From assembly GCA_938024995.1 (NCBI GenBank), contig CALJDU010000008.1:1-64000 (forward strand): DNA of 64,000 bases. The letters run 5' to 3'. The notes beneath the pieces are model-generated. The model ran no database searches and was not told the origin of the DNA. It was given only the letters and a program-made list of their open reading frames with translations. Every line of letters starts with the position of its first letter. Position 1 is the first letter of the stretch. The translations under genes and the position numbers were made by a program. Origin of the DNA: an uncultured bacterium. GTDB taxonomy: Bacteria > Myxococcota_A > Polyangia > Polyangiales > Houyiibacteriaceae. Shown here in pieces: positions 47,191 through 56,803 of this stretch.

Positions 47191-47961
47191 CTAGTGGGCG
47201 CGCACGACCAGCGACTCCGAGCCGTGTTCGACGTCCTCGTTCGCGAAGCCGCCGTGCAGACTATCGACCTCGAAGCCGTGCGCCTCCATGAGCGCGAGGA
47301 GCTCCTGCGGGAAGAAGTACCGGTGGGTCAAACGGGTCAGCCGCACGTCGTCAGGGTCGTCTTCGCTCGTGAGACAGATGTAGGTCGTGTGGACCTGATG
47401 AAACGGGTCGTAGTCGAAGCGCTCTTGGTAGCCGAACTTTTGCCCACGGAGGCTGACCGGACGTCCTTGGAAGGTCTCACCAAGCGAGGCGCCGAGGAAC
47501 TCGAGGTCAGGCATCAAGACATCGAAAACCAAACGCCCACCAGGGGCGAGATGTTCGCGGATGGTCGCGAAGGTCCGCGCGCAATCGTCCGGCGTGTACA
47601 TGTGCATCAAGGTGTTGAAGGGCGCGATCACGAGCGGGAAGCGTTCGTTCAGTCGCACCTCGCGAAAATCACCCGTGTGCAGCGTGACGCGTTCTTTCAC
47701 CGCTTTGCGCTCTCGGCTCAAGCGCTTCTCCGCGTGCTCCAGCATGGGTGACGAGAGGTCTACGCCCACGACTCGCGCGCCGGTTCGCGCGCACGCCAAG
47801 GCGCAGCGCCCCGTGCCGACGCCGAGCTCCAAGAGCGCGTCGACCTCTGCCGCCAGCCCCGCATAGAAGTCGACGTCGACCCGTCGCGATCGGTACGCCT
47901 GATCGTAATATCGCGGGTCGTCGTAGTGTTCGGTCGCGCCTCGCTCGAAGAACGTGGTCAC
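47191..47961 (-). CDS. Class I SAM-dependent methyltransferase
   Basis: A 256-residue methyltransferase with the SAM motifs LLELGVGTGRCALACARTGARVVGVDLSSPML-type in order (the nucleotide loop LELGVGTGR and the acidic VVGVD), TGDFREVRLNERFPLVIAPFNTLMHM and LAPGGRLVFDVLMPD. The ATG overlaps the stop of the upstream gene by 4 bases. The acceptor is not identifiable. It ends the kamA transcription unit. Confidence 0.9.
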   Translation of the reverse strand: MTTFFERGATEHYDDPRYYDQAYRSRRVDVDFYAGLAAEVDALLELGVGTGRCALACARTGARVVGVDLSSPMLEHAEKRLSRERKAVKERVTLHTGDFREVRLNERFPLVIAPFNTLMHMYTPDDCARTFATIREHLAPGGRLVFDVLMPDLEFLGASLGETFQGRPVSLRGQKFGYQERFDYDPFHQVHTTYICLTSEDDPDDVRLTRLTHRYFFPQELLALMEAHGFEVDSLHGGFANEDVEHGSESLVVRAH

Positions 47962-48641
47962 GGCGGTGGCGCTTCGGTCTCGCTGCCTTCGCCTCGGGCC
48001 TCGCCTTCGCGCTCGCCCTCGTTCTCGCCGTCCCTTGGCCCCGGGCGCTCCACCGCCGGCCTCGGCGCGAGGCGCCCGTCGTCATGTCCTTCACGCAACC
48101 GCAACGTGCTCGGGACATCGCTCAGGATCTCGCCGAAGTCGATGCCTTCGACCTTGTGCCCATCCGCCTCCGGAACAAGAACGAAGGCGACCTCGCGACT
48201 GTAAGGCGAGCCCACAAAGGTGCCCTCCGCGGTGCCCTGCAAACGCAAACGTCCGCCGTCCAGGTTCGAACTCTCGGCAGGACGAAAAGCGAGGCGTCCG
48301 GACGCCATCTGGTCCCAGAGCTGCGCCTTGAGCTGCCTCTCGTCGTCGGTGAGTCGCTCGTCCTGTTCTTTGCGCGCGAGCACCGCTGAAAGCGCGTCGC
48401 CCGTCGCGAAGCGCGCCGCGATCTCGTGGTCGCGTTTACGCCAGGCGTCGAGGAACGTCTCGCAGATCTTCTCAGGCGTCCCGGTCTCGACCAACACCTG
48501 ACTGGGCGCCGGCGGCTCGCTATTTGAAGCCTCCGCGCCGTCGCCCTGGCTCATCAGCGCGACCGCGCCGATGCAGACCATGACGCTCGCGGCCGTGAGA
48601 ACAAGCGGCGTCGACAGTCGAGACGCCTTGGCCTCCGTCAC
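47958..48641 (-). CDS. Membrane-anchored protein with Arg/Glu-rich tail
   Basis: GTG start, 227 aa. One N-terminal membrane segment (LVLTAASVMVCIGAVALM) is followed by a soluble domain with a helix (ICETFLDAWRKRDHEIAARFATGD) and strands (GRLRLQGTAEGTFVG, REVAFVLVPEADGHKVEGIDF), which resembles SnoaL/NTF2-like lipid- or peptide-binding domains only loosely. The C-terminal 40 residues are Gly/Glu/Arg-rich. It begins 2 bases after kamA and overlaps the methyltransferase. Confidence 0.65.
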   Translation of the reverse strand: MTEAKASRLSTPLVLTAASVMVCIGAVALMSQGDGAEASNSEPPAPSQVLVETGTPEKICETFLDAWRKRDHEIAARFATGDALSAVLARKEQDERLTDDERQLKAQLWDQMASGRLAFRPAESSNLDGGRLRLQGTAEGTFVGSPYSREVAFVLVPEADGHKVEGIDFGEILSDVPSTLRLREGHDDGRLAPRPAVERPGPRDGENEGEREGEARGEGSETEAPPP

Positions 48642-48643
48642 GC

Positions 48644-50041
<1,398 letters not shown>

Positions 50042-50095
50042 GCGCGCGATCGTAGCAGGTTGCGAGCGCGCGTCGCGATATGCAATGCCGAGGCT

Positions 50096-50713
50096 ATGCA
50101 TAGGCCTTTGAGATTCGTCACCGTCGTCCTCCTCGCCGGAGCCCTTTCTGGAAGCGGAGGGTTTGGTCCGAGCGGCGGTTGCGGCGACAAAGCCGAAGCA
50201 GACCTCGCGGGCCGCTGGGACATCGTCTTCGATGGCGAGATGACGAGCTCTTCGTACTCGTCCGCGGCGCCGGATTGATCGGTGACCGGGACCATCCCCA
50301 TCGCTGGCGGTGTCGCGGGCGGGCTCACGGTGGACTGTGACGCCCCCTTCATTCTCTGCCCAAGCGAGGTGCTCCCTCAGCTGACCATCACGCAAGACGA
50401 CGGCGACCTGGGGTACGGGACCGTCACGGTTCGGATCCTCAACGGGGATGGCGAGCTGGTCGAGTTCGAGGACCGTCTCTTCATCGGCGACTACATCGCG
50501 CGAAGCGGGGTGCGCATGAGCCTCTCCGAGTACGTGTCGGAGAACGGCGAAGGAGACCGAGGCGTCTCCACGGATGTCGACTTCCGCTTCACGGACGAAG
50601 ATGACGACGGCTTCGCGGACACGCTGGAAGGCAGCGTGACCGTTTCGATTCTTCGAGGCTTCGACGTGCGCAACGTCGAGCTCGCCGCGGAGTTCTCAGG
50701 TTCGCGGATCTAG
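50096..50713 (+). pseudogene. Small secreted protein interrupted by an in-frame TGA at 50276
   Basis: From an ATG at 50096 the frame encodes a signal (RPLRFVTVVLLAGALSG), GGCGDKAEADLAGRWDIVFDGEM and then TGA at codon 61 (50276-50278). The same frame continues without shift: TGTIPIAGGVAGGLTVDC, LPQLTITQDDGDLGYGTVTVRI, RFTDEDDDGFADTLEGSVTVSI and ends at 50713. The two halves look like one beta-rich lipoprotein. A nonsense mutation or base-call error is likeliest; readthrough or selenocysteine would need evidence. A GTG at 50282 could restart translation without the signal. Confidence 0.6.
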
Positions 50714-50757
50714 CGCGCCGAAGACGAGGCGCTCTCCTCGTCGTCACGGAGCGTGGT

Positions 50758-51702
50758 TCAGTGAACGGGAACGGGTTCCACGTAGGCCCCGTCCGGCGCC
50801 GTGAAGATGGACTCATCGTACCGCTGGCCCAAGCGGTAGCGGCTCGCTCTCACGTCCGTCACCTTGGCCGCGGGCAGCTGCGTGTCCCCGTTGAACGCGA
50901 AGGTGTGAAAAGTGGTCGCGAGCGAGAGCCCGCTGACGTCCGCGAAGTCACCGTAACGCATGAGCTTCTCGGGCGAGTGCTCCCCTGGCGCGAACATGCC
51001 CGGGAACGAGACGATATAGCGAAGCGCGACGAGGCGGTTCGTATCGTCCGCGAGGTAGACGATGTAGTAGTCGTCGGGGCTGTCGCCGGTGCCGGGTTCG
51101 TAGCTCGCCTTGACCATGTGGCACGCGACGTCGTCGAGCGTGACCGGCCCGAGCTCTTCCAGCCTCACGCCCGGGTCGGCGAGCACGAAGGGCATCCCGA
51201 CGAAGTAGTACGGCGTGAGCGACCAGAATCGCGCCGACGGAGAGAACGCGTTCGCGCCCGGCTTCATCCACGAGGACTCGCCGTCGAAGCCGAACTCCGC
51301 GGGACCGTTGATCTGCCGATGGTGCGCTCGTGAGGACCAGAGGTCGACGCGTTGAAACGTGTTCTTGCGTCCAGCGGCGTTTCCGAGCGGCGCGTAGTCG
51401 AACTCGAACTCAAGCGTGCCGGCGGTCAACCAAGGCGTGAGACCTCCGTGCGCTTCGATCGCGCGCCAGACGCGCTGACCCGCCTCGCTCGACGAGAGAC
51501 GTTCACGAGCCGCTTGAACACGCGGCGCGACCCATGACGCGGGGACCGGCCCCGCTCCGCTGCGGTCGTCCGTTGCTTCCGCGGCGGTCTGCGCCGCGTT
51601 GGGAGGAGCGCTGATCGCGGGAGGTGTCGGGTCGCAGCCGACCCCGACAGCCATGACGAGCGAGAGGAGCAGCGCCCCCGATTTGCGCGAACGGTCGTTC
51701 AT
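50758..51702 (-). CDS. Lipoprotein, LolA/DUF6503-like (tentative)
   Basis: The ATG at 51702 gives a 314-residue lipoprotein (MAVGVGC lipobox). The body has the pattern VWRAIEAHGGLTPWLTAGTLEFEFDY, RVDLWSSRAHH, RLVALRYIVSFPG and SGLSLATTFHTFAFNGD seen in periplasmic lipoprotein-binding (LolA-fold/DUF6503-type) proteins. This match is by eye and tentative. It would sit in the outer membrane and hold a hydrophobic ligand, if the fold is right. Confidence 0.65.
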   Translation of the reverse strand: MNDRSRKSGALLLSLVMAVGVGCDPTPPAISAPPNAAQTAAEATDDRSGAGPVPASWVAPRVQAARERLSSSEAGQRVWRAIEAHGGLTPWLTAGTLEFEFDYAPLGNAAGRKNTFQRVDLWSSRAHHRQINGPAEFGFDGESSWMKPGANAFSPSARFWSLTPYYFVGMPFVLADPGVRLEELGPVTLDDVACHMVKASYEPGTGDSPDDYYIVYLADDTNRLVALRYIVSFPGMFAPGEHSPEKLMRYGDFADVSGLSLATTFHTFAFNGDTQLPAAKVTDVRASRYRLGQRYDESIFTAPDGAYVEPVPVH

Positions 51703-51741
51703 CGCCAGAGCATCGCACAAGACGACCGCCCCAGGACCGGC

Positions 51742-52242
51742 TCATCGCGGCGCGTGCAACGGCAACGAAAGCGCTTTGGTCATCGCGCCCAGACGCACGC
51801 CGCTCACCCTGGTGAACGTCAGGTCCCGCGCGAACGGAAGCGAGCTCCACAACATGCCGTGCCCCTTCGTCCACGCGACCGGCGCGACGAGTTTCTGAAA
51901 GCGCGCTCGCTCCTCCTCGGTCGATTCGCGCCGCTTCCCCGCGGTTCCGTGCAAGCGCGCCGCGACCGGTCGGGAGAAGCGACCCGCGAACAGGGAGCGG
52001 AGCCAAAACCAAGCGCCGTTGTCGACCAACATCAGGGCGAAGCGCGGGTCCCGGTCCAGGTTCTTGGGCAGCTGGCTCGTGAAGAGCTCGAGGTAGATCC
52101 CCCGCGGCTCGGTTGGGTGGAGCCAAACGCTCCCGATCGGCGTCACGTGCGGGGAACCGTCGGGCGCGAGCGACGCGATCGCAACGGAAGGGGAGCGCTT
52201 CCAGAGCGCGCGAATCGGGGACCAGTTCTCCTGCAAGGACAT
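51742..52242 (-). CDS. Pyridoxamine 5'-phosphate oxidase-fold protein
   Basis: The ATG at 52242 has GGAGAAG six bases upstream and is preferred to 52254, which lies within an operator (52251-52268). The 166-residue protein has the split-barrel flavin-binding fold: VAIASLAPDGSPHVTPIGSVWLH, LFTSQLPKNLDRDPRFALMLVD, SRPVAARLHGTA and a C-terminal PFARDLTFTRVSG. Family members bind FMN or F420 and reduce small substrates; the reaction is unknown. It is divergent from, and probably repressed by, the TetR at 52328. Confidence 0.85.
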   Translation of the reverse strand: MSLQENWSPIRALWKRSPSVAIASLAPDGSPHVTPIGSVWLHPTEPRGIYLELFTSQLPKNLDRDPRFALMLVDNGAWFWLRSLFAGRFSRPVAARLHGTAGKRRESTEEERARFQKLVAPVAWTKGHGMLWSSLPFARDLTFTRVSGVRLGAMTKALSLPLHAPR

Positions 52243-52250
52243 ACGCTTCT

Positions 52251-52268
52251 CCATACGGTTGAGTATGG
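52251..52268. promoter_or_regulatory. TetR-type operator O1
   Basis: CCATAC, six bases GGTTGA, GTATGG: a perfect 6-bp inverted repeat. It overlaps an in-frame upstream ATG of the flavin-fold gene and lies 59 bases before the TetR start. It closely matches the second site below, so both are probable targets of the divergently encoded TetR. Confidence 0.7.
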
Positions 52269-52296
52269 ACAGCGTGAGGCCAGCGCTCGCCTGCGT

Positions 52297-52314
52297 CAAT
52301 ACGGTGGCGTATGG
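52297..52314. promoter_or_regulatory. TetR-type operator O2
   Basis: CAATAC, six bases GGTGGC, GTATGG: the same dyad as O1 with one mismatch. The two centres are 46 bases apart. It sits 13 bases before the TetR ATG, so binding could block its own transcription. Confidence 0.65.
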
Positions 52315-52327
52315 TAAAACGAGATCG

Positions 52328-52912
52328 ATGGCGACGAAGCGAAACTCTGCGCGCAAGCGAACCCGGGAAGACTGGATCCGCGCCGCCGCGAGCGCGCTCG
52401 GGAGCGGCGGCTGGAGCAAGGTCCGGGTCGAACCGCTCGCGAAGGCGCTCGGCGTGACCAAGGGCAGCTTCTACTGGCACTTCAAGGACCGCGACGCCCT
52501 GCTCCGCGCGGTCATCGACGCCTGGGAAGAACGCGACACGCTCGCGATCATCGATCAGGTGGACGACGCGGCCAGCGCCCCCGACGACCGCCTCCGCGCG
52601 CTCTTCCGCACGAGTGTCGCGGGCGATCCTTCCGTCGAGCTCGCGATCCGAGACCTCGCGACCCGGCACCCTGAGACCCGAGCGTCGGTCGCGCGGGTGG
52701 ATGACCGCCGCATGGCGTACCTCCGCGCCAACTTCCGCGCGCTCGGCGGCTCGAACCAAGACGCCGAAGCGCGGAGCATGCTCTTTTACTCTCTCTTGAT
52801 CGGCGACAGCTTCATTGTGGCGAAGCACGGGCGCTTCGCGCGGAGGACCATCCTGAACCGCGCGGTCGAGCTGCTCCTGGATGTGGACAGCGATGGTGCG
52901 CTGACTCTTTGA
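52328..52912 (+). CDS. TetR/AcrR-family repressor
   Basis: The ATG at 52328 gives a 194-residue TetR with the HTH VEPLAKALGVTKGSFYWHFKDRDALLRAVI and a helical ligand domain. It is divergent from the flavin-fold protein and has two matching palindromes (52251-52268 and 52297-52314) in between. Autoregulation plus repression of the neighbour is the expected arrangement. The inducer is unknown. Confidence 0.93.
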   Translation: MATKRNSARKRTREDWIRAAASALGSGGWSKVRVEPLAKALGVTKGSFYWHFKDRDALLRAVIDAWEERDTLAIIDQVDDAASAPDDRLRALFRTSVAGDPSVELAIRDLATRHPETRASVARVDDRRMAYLRANFRALGGSNQDAEARSMLFYSLLIGDSFIVAKHGRFARRTILNRAVELLLDVDSDGALTL

Positions 52913-52943
52913 CTCGTTCGCCCCGAGGCGCGACCTTCCCGCG

Positions 52944-53960
52944 GTGACTGTTCGCGAACCATCGACGCAAGAGCGCCTCATCTTCGTCGTCTCTCCGCCT
53001 CGCGCGGGCTCCACCTTGCTCCAACGCATGCTGGGAGCGCACGACGACATCTACACCCACCCCGAGCCGCACTTGATCACGCCGCTCGCGCATCTCGGCT
53101 TCTACAACAACGTCGACAAGGCGCCCTACGATCACGTGAACGCGGCGGAGGCGATGCGGAGCTTTGTCGAAGAGCTCCCTCGGAAGGAGGACGACTACCT
53201 CGACGCGCTCCGCGCCTACGCGGACACGCTCTACGGACGGATGCTCGGCCACAGCGGGCGCGAGCGCTTCCTCGACAAGACCCCTGCGTACGCCTTGGTG
53301 CTCCCGTTCTTGGCGCGCCTCTACCCGAACGCAAAGTACGTCGTCTTGACGCGTCACCCCCTCGCGGTCTTCAGCTCGTACGCGAACAGCTTCTTCAACG
53401 GAGACTGGAACATCGCGAAGGACTACAACCCGATCCTCGCGCGTTACGTCCCCGCGATGGGGAAGTTCCTCCGAGAGCGACCGGTCCCGCTGACCCAGGT
53501 CCGCTACGAGTCACTCGTGAGTCGGCCCGAGCTTGAGCTTGAGCGCGTCTTCGCGTTCCTCGGCCTCGACAACGACCCTGACGCGGTCAACTACGGACAG
53601 ACCAAAATGAAATCCGGCATGGGCGATCCCATCAACGTCCAGAAGCACTCGCGGCCCATGACCGCGTCAGTCGCGAAGTGGGCAGAAGAGCTCGCGCGCG
53701 ACGACGCGAAGCTGAAGCTGGCCCAGCAGATGATCGCATCGCTGAGCGACGACGACCTCGCGAGCTGGGGCTTCACCCGAGACGAGATCTTCGCGCCGCT
53801 CGAAGGCGCCGGACGAGGCCCCGCGCCCAAGCCGGTGAACAACTCCTACACCTTCCAGCGGAAGGTGATGCTCGCGCTCAAGAAGGACATCCACGCCCGG
53901 CCGCACGGCAAAGTGCTCAAGCGCGTGAAGTACTACGTGGACGTTCTTCTTCGAGAGTAG
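52944..53960 (+). CDS. Sulfotransferase family protein
   Basis: GTG start, 338 aa. The PAPS-binding 5'-phosphosulfate loop is IFVVSPPRAGSTLLQRML and the 3'-phosphate motif YVVLTRHPLAVFSSYAN, both characteristic of sulfotransferases. FLDKTPAY and the C-terminal VRYESLVSRPELELERVFAFLGL region complete the layout. It transfers sulfate from PAPS to an alcohol or amine; the acceptor (lipid, glycan or metabolite) is not readable. No PAPS-synthesis gene is adjacent. Confidence 0.88.
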   Translation: MTVREPSTQERLIFVVSPPRAGSTLLQRMLGAHDDIYTHPEPHLITPLAHLGFYNNVDKAPYDHVNAAEAMRSFVEELPRKEDDYLDALRAYADTLYGRMLGHSGRERFLDKTPAYALVLPFLARLYPNAKYVVLTRHPLAVFSSYANSFFNGDWNIAKDYNPILARYVPAMGKFLRERPVPLTQVRYESLVSRPELELERVFAFLGLDNDPDAVNYGQTKMKSGMGDPINVQKHSRPMTASVAKWAEELARDDAKLKLAQQMIASLSDDDLASWGFTRDEIFAPLEGAGRGPAPKPVNNSYTFQRKVMLALKKDIHARPHGKVLKRVKYYVDVLLRE

Positions 53961-53962
53961 CG

Positions 53963-54949
53963 ATGGCGCGCGGCGATGACCCGAAGCTCGCGCAGAGCGA
54001 GCCACGAAACCTTAAGCCACGCCGCGTGGCCGGGGTCGCGATCGCGGCCTGCGCGCTCGTCTGTGTCGTCTCCTCGCTCTGCTTGGTCGTCTTCGTGAAC
54101 AACCAGGAGCGACCGCGTCAGGTGACGCCCGAAGCCGCGCCGCGCACCAACCACGTCTTCGCGGGGCTCGCGCTCTGCGAGACAGAGGGTCGGGCGGGTC
54201 GCGAGCGCGTGACGCATCGACTCGACCGCCTCGGCTACGTCCCCCACGACGAATGGCGCCAGGCCCCGCTCAACCATGAACACGTATTCACCGCCCCGGG
54301 CTGCGGCGCGGTCGGGGTCTCCGCTGAGCACCTCTTGCGCGTCCGGCGAAAAGGTCAAACCGACCAGCGCATCTGCGACATGACCTACGCGATCATCCAC
54401 GCGTGTGAGGGAGACGCGCTCGAGCTCGAGGGCAGCGGCTCGGCGGAGATCCGAGAGTACGCGCTCCCCGGAGCTGCCCTCCCCCAGGACCTCGACCTCG
54501 AGACGTACATGCTGCACGTCGACGCTGAGGTGTACCTCCGCGGGCTCGGATGGGAACCCAGCGACACGCTCACGAAGCAGAGCAGCGTGGTCGGCATCGC
54601 GCCCACTCTCCGGGTCCCGAGCAGCGGGTGCATCGCGTGGGTCAGCACGGCCATCGGATTTACCTCGGCGCGCACCACGTGGGAGAGCAGCACCGGCGCC
54701 AACGCGTGGCAGGCGAGCGAGTTCACGGTCGGGCGCGTGGCCTGCAGCGACGGCCGACAAACCGAGCTCTCCGTCACGCATCCATCAAGCAACGGGTCGA
54801 TCGTGAGCCGCGCGTACCAAATCGGTCGACTCACGCCCGACTTCGGACGCGATCAAGCGGCGATCCCAGGTGGTTCGATGCGGCTTGGGTCGGGCGGTGA
54901 GGCGCTCCCCACAGCGCGCCCGATCGCCGACATTATCGACGAGCCCTAG
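53963..54949 (+). CDS. Signal-anchored protein, unrecognised
   Basis: The ATG at 53963 lies 2 bases after the sulfotransferase stop, with GAGAG upstream, so co-translation is likely. The 328-residue protein has one N-terminal membrane segment (GVAIAACALVCVVSSLCLVVFV) and a beta-rich extracytoplasmic domain with several Cys (LALCETEGRAGRERV, RICDMTYAIIHACEGDAL, LRVPSSGCIAWVST, GRVACSDGRQ). No family recognised. It may handle the product or substrate of the sulfotransferase; speculation. Confidence 0.65.
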   Translation: MARGDDPKLAQSEPRNLKPRRVAGVAIAACALVCVVSSLCLVVFVNNQERPRQVTPEAAPRTNHVFAGLALCETEGRAGRERVTHRLDRLGYVPHDEWRQAPLNHEHVFTAPGCGAVGVSAEHLLRVRRKGQTDQRICDMTYAIIHACEGDALELEGSGSAEIREYALPGAALPQDLDLETYMLHVDAEVYLRGLGWEPSDTLTKQSSVVGIAPTLRVPSSGCIAWVSTAIGFTSARTTWESSTGANAWQASEFTVGRVACSDGRQTELSVTHPSSNGSIVSRAYQIGRLTPDFGRDQAAIPGGSMRLGSGGEALPTARPIADIIDEP

Positions 54950-55024
54950 CAGCCTGCTGGCCCGCTCGCTTCATTCCCCCAAGTCCTCGTTGACGCCGAT
55001 CGGAGCGCGCGGCATGGTCCGCGC

Positions 55025-55627
55025 GTGCGCTACAAGAAGTCGGACATCAGCTCTGCACAGATTATCGCTGCCGCGATCCGCGTACTGGCGCGCAAGGGAT
55101 ACGCGAACACCAGCCTGATGGACATCGCGCGCGAAGCGAAGATGAGCAAGGGCGCGGTTCACTACCACTTCCCGACGAAGGAAGCCCTGATGGGCATCGT
55201 CCTCTCGACCGCTTGCGACGCGGTCCAGAACCGGACCATCGCGGCGTGGACGAGCGGCGACTCGGCCTTCACCTCGCTCCGCGCCTCGCTCGAGACGCTC
55301 TGGGCGGTTCGCGCCGAGCGCACGGACGAGGCGCTCGTCGTCGCCGACCTCTTGGCGCAGAGCCTCTACAACGACTCCCTCCGCCCGCAGCTCGCCGAGT
55401 ACTACGCGCTCGCAGCGAACCAGATCACGGAGTACCTGACGGCGAACCTCTTCGCGATGGGCGTCAAGCCCGCGATCAACTTGGATATCCTCCCGCGGCT
55501 CGTTCTGGGTTTACTCGACGGGCTCGTGATGCAGGCGTTCGTCGACCCTGAGGTCCTCAAGCCCGACGATGTCGTCGACGCGATCGAAGCGCTCGCGATG
55601 GGCCTGCTGCGCCCGCCCGCGAGCTGA
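55025..55627 (+). CDS. TetR/AcrR-family regulator
   Basis: GTG start, 200 aa. N-terminal HTH: IIAAAIRVLARKGYANTSLMDIAREAKMSKGAVHYHFPTKEAL-type layout (the recognition helix KGAVHYHF). The C-terminal helical domain is typical of the TetR ligand pocket. It precedes holB by 7 bases. Target genes are not obvious: no divergent partner, and no clear dyad like that of the TetR at 52328. Confidence 0.9.
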   Translation: MRYKKSDISSAQIIAAAIRVLARKGYANTSLMDIAREAKMSKGAVHYHFPTKEALMGIVLSTACDAVQNRTIAAWTSGDSAFTSLRASLETLWAVRAERTDEALVVADLLAQSLYNDSLRPQLAEYYALAANQITEYLTANLFAMGVKPAINLDILPRLVLGLLDGLVMQAFVDPEVLKPDDVVDAIEALAMGLLRPPAS

Positions 55628-55634
55628 ACGGGAC

Positions 55635-56597
55635 GTGGATCCCTTCGGGAGCATCGAGGCCCAAGACGCCGCGCTCACCACGTTGCGCAACGCCGCTGCC
55701 TCGCGCCTCGCTTCTTCGTATCTCTTCGAGGGGCCGAGCGGGATCGGGAAAGAGCTCAGCGCGATCGCGCTGGCGAAGGCGGTCATCGGTCCGGACGCCG
55801 CCGCGCGCATCGACGCCCAAAACCACCCTGACGTTCGCGTCTTTGAGCCGCGCGAAGACGGCAAGCGCAACATCAAGGTCGACTTCCTGCGCGACGAGAT
55901 CCTGAAGTACGCGGAGTTCGCTCCATTCGAAGCGCGCGACGCGTTCCTGATCTTCCCGCAAGCTGACGTCTCGTTTCCCGCTGAGATCCCGGGCTCCGCG
56001 AACGCGCTCCTCAAGACCTTGGAGGAGCCGCGCAAAGGCGTGCACTTCATCTTGCTGGCGGAGCGGCCGGACCGCTTGCTCCCGACGATTCGTTCACGTT
56101 GTCAGCGGGTTCGCTTTCGGCGTCTCCCGGACCCGGTGGTCACGTCCATCCTGGCGCGCCACGAGGTCCCAGAAGCAGATCGCGCCGCGGCGGTTGCGCT
56201 CGCAGACGGACGCGCCGACCGTGCGCTGACGCTCGCACAAGAGAGCCGCGCGACGGAGCTGCTCGACCTCGCGCTCCGGGTCGACGACGCGGCGAGCAAG
56301 AACCGCCCAGGCGCCCTGCTCAACATCGCTGAAGAGCTCGCCAAACACGCAGACCTCGAGCTCGCGCTCACCACGCTCGCCATGTACTACCGCGATGTCG
56401 CGTGTGTGGCCGTTGGTCTCCCGGCCAACGCAAAGTTCCTCAGCGCGCAAGAGGAGCTGAGCCGAAGCGCCCGCATCGGAGCGGCGCGCGCGACGGAGCG
56501 CGTGGCCGCGATCCTGGAGGTGCAAGAGTCGCTCTTGGCGAACGCCAACAAGCAGACCGCGATGGACGGTCTGATGTATCGCTTGCGGTCTATCTAG
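55635..56597 (+). CDS. holB: DNA polymerase III delta' subunit (clamp loader)
   Basis: The GTG at 55635 gives DPFGSIEAQDAALTTLRNAA, the family N-terminus (320 aa). Motifs: nucleotide-loop-like FEGPSGIGKELSAIALAKAV, ANALLKTLEEP (clamp-loader core), TIRSRCQRVRF (SRC motif for the neighbouring subunit) and the C-terminal lid. The expected zinc module is absent: the place reads AAARIDAQNHPDVRVFEP without its four Cys. The protein would assemble the beta clamp on DNA at replication forks. Confidence 0.9.
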   Translation: MDPFGSIEAQDAALTTLRNAAASRLASSYLFEGPSGIGKELSAIALAKAVIGPDAAARIDAQNHPDVRVFEPREDGKRNIKVDFLRDEILKYAEFAPFEARDAFLIFPQADVSFPAEIPGSANALLKTLEEPRKGVHFILLAERPDRLLPTIRSRCQRVRFRRLPDPVVTSILARHEVPEADRAAAVALADGRADRALTLAQESRATELLDLALRVDDAASKNRPGALLNIAEELAKHADLELALTTLAMYYRDVACVAVGLPANAKFLSAQEELSRSARIGAARATERVAAILEVQESLLANANKQTAMDGLMYRLRSI

Positions 56598-56803
56598 CGA
56601 CCCTGACAACACTGCCTAGAACCAAACTTTGCGGCAGCTACCGCGGAGCGAGCATCCCAACACCAAAGCGAAGCGACGTGTTTGGAATGTCGCGGAGCGG
56701 GCGAACGAATGTGAGCGTGGGGTGAATGCGCGCAGCGCAGAGGACGCGCAAATCGCCCCCTCAACAACAACACGAGCGCCGATCCCGATGGTAGCGTCGC
56801 CCG

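Noticed and set aside
48255..48285. tRNA-like GTTCGAACTC segment
   Set aside because: It falls within a coding frame and has no matching acceptor, D or anticodon stems.
50276..50278. Selenocysteine at the in-frame TGA
   Set aside because: No SECIS-like hairpin I trust, the context is a secreted structural-looking protein, and no selenoprotein family resembles it. A mutation or error is simpler.
56598..56803. Possible RNA gene between holB and the ankyrin gene
   Set aside because: No clover-leaf or stable long stem is apparent; nothing to annotate.
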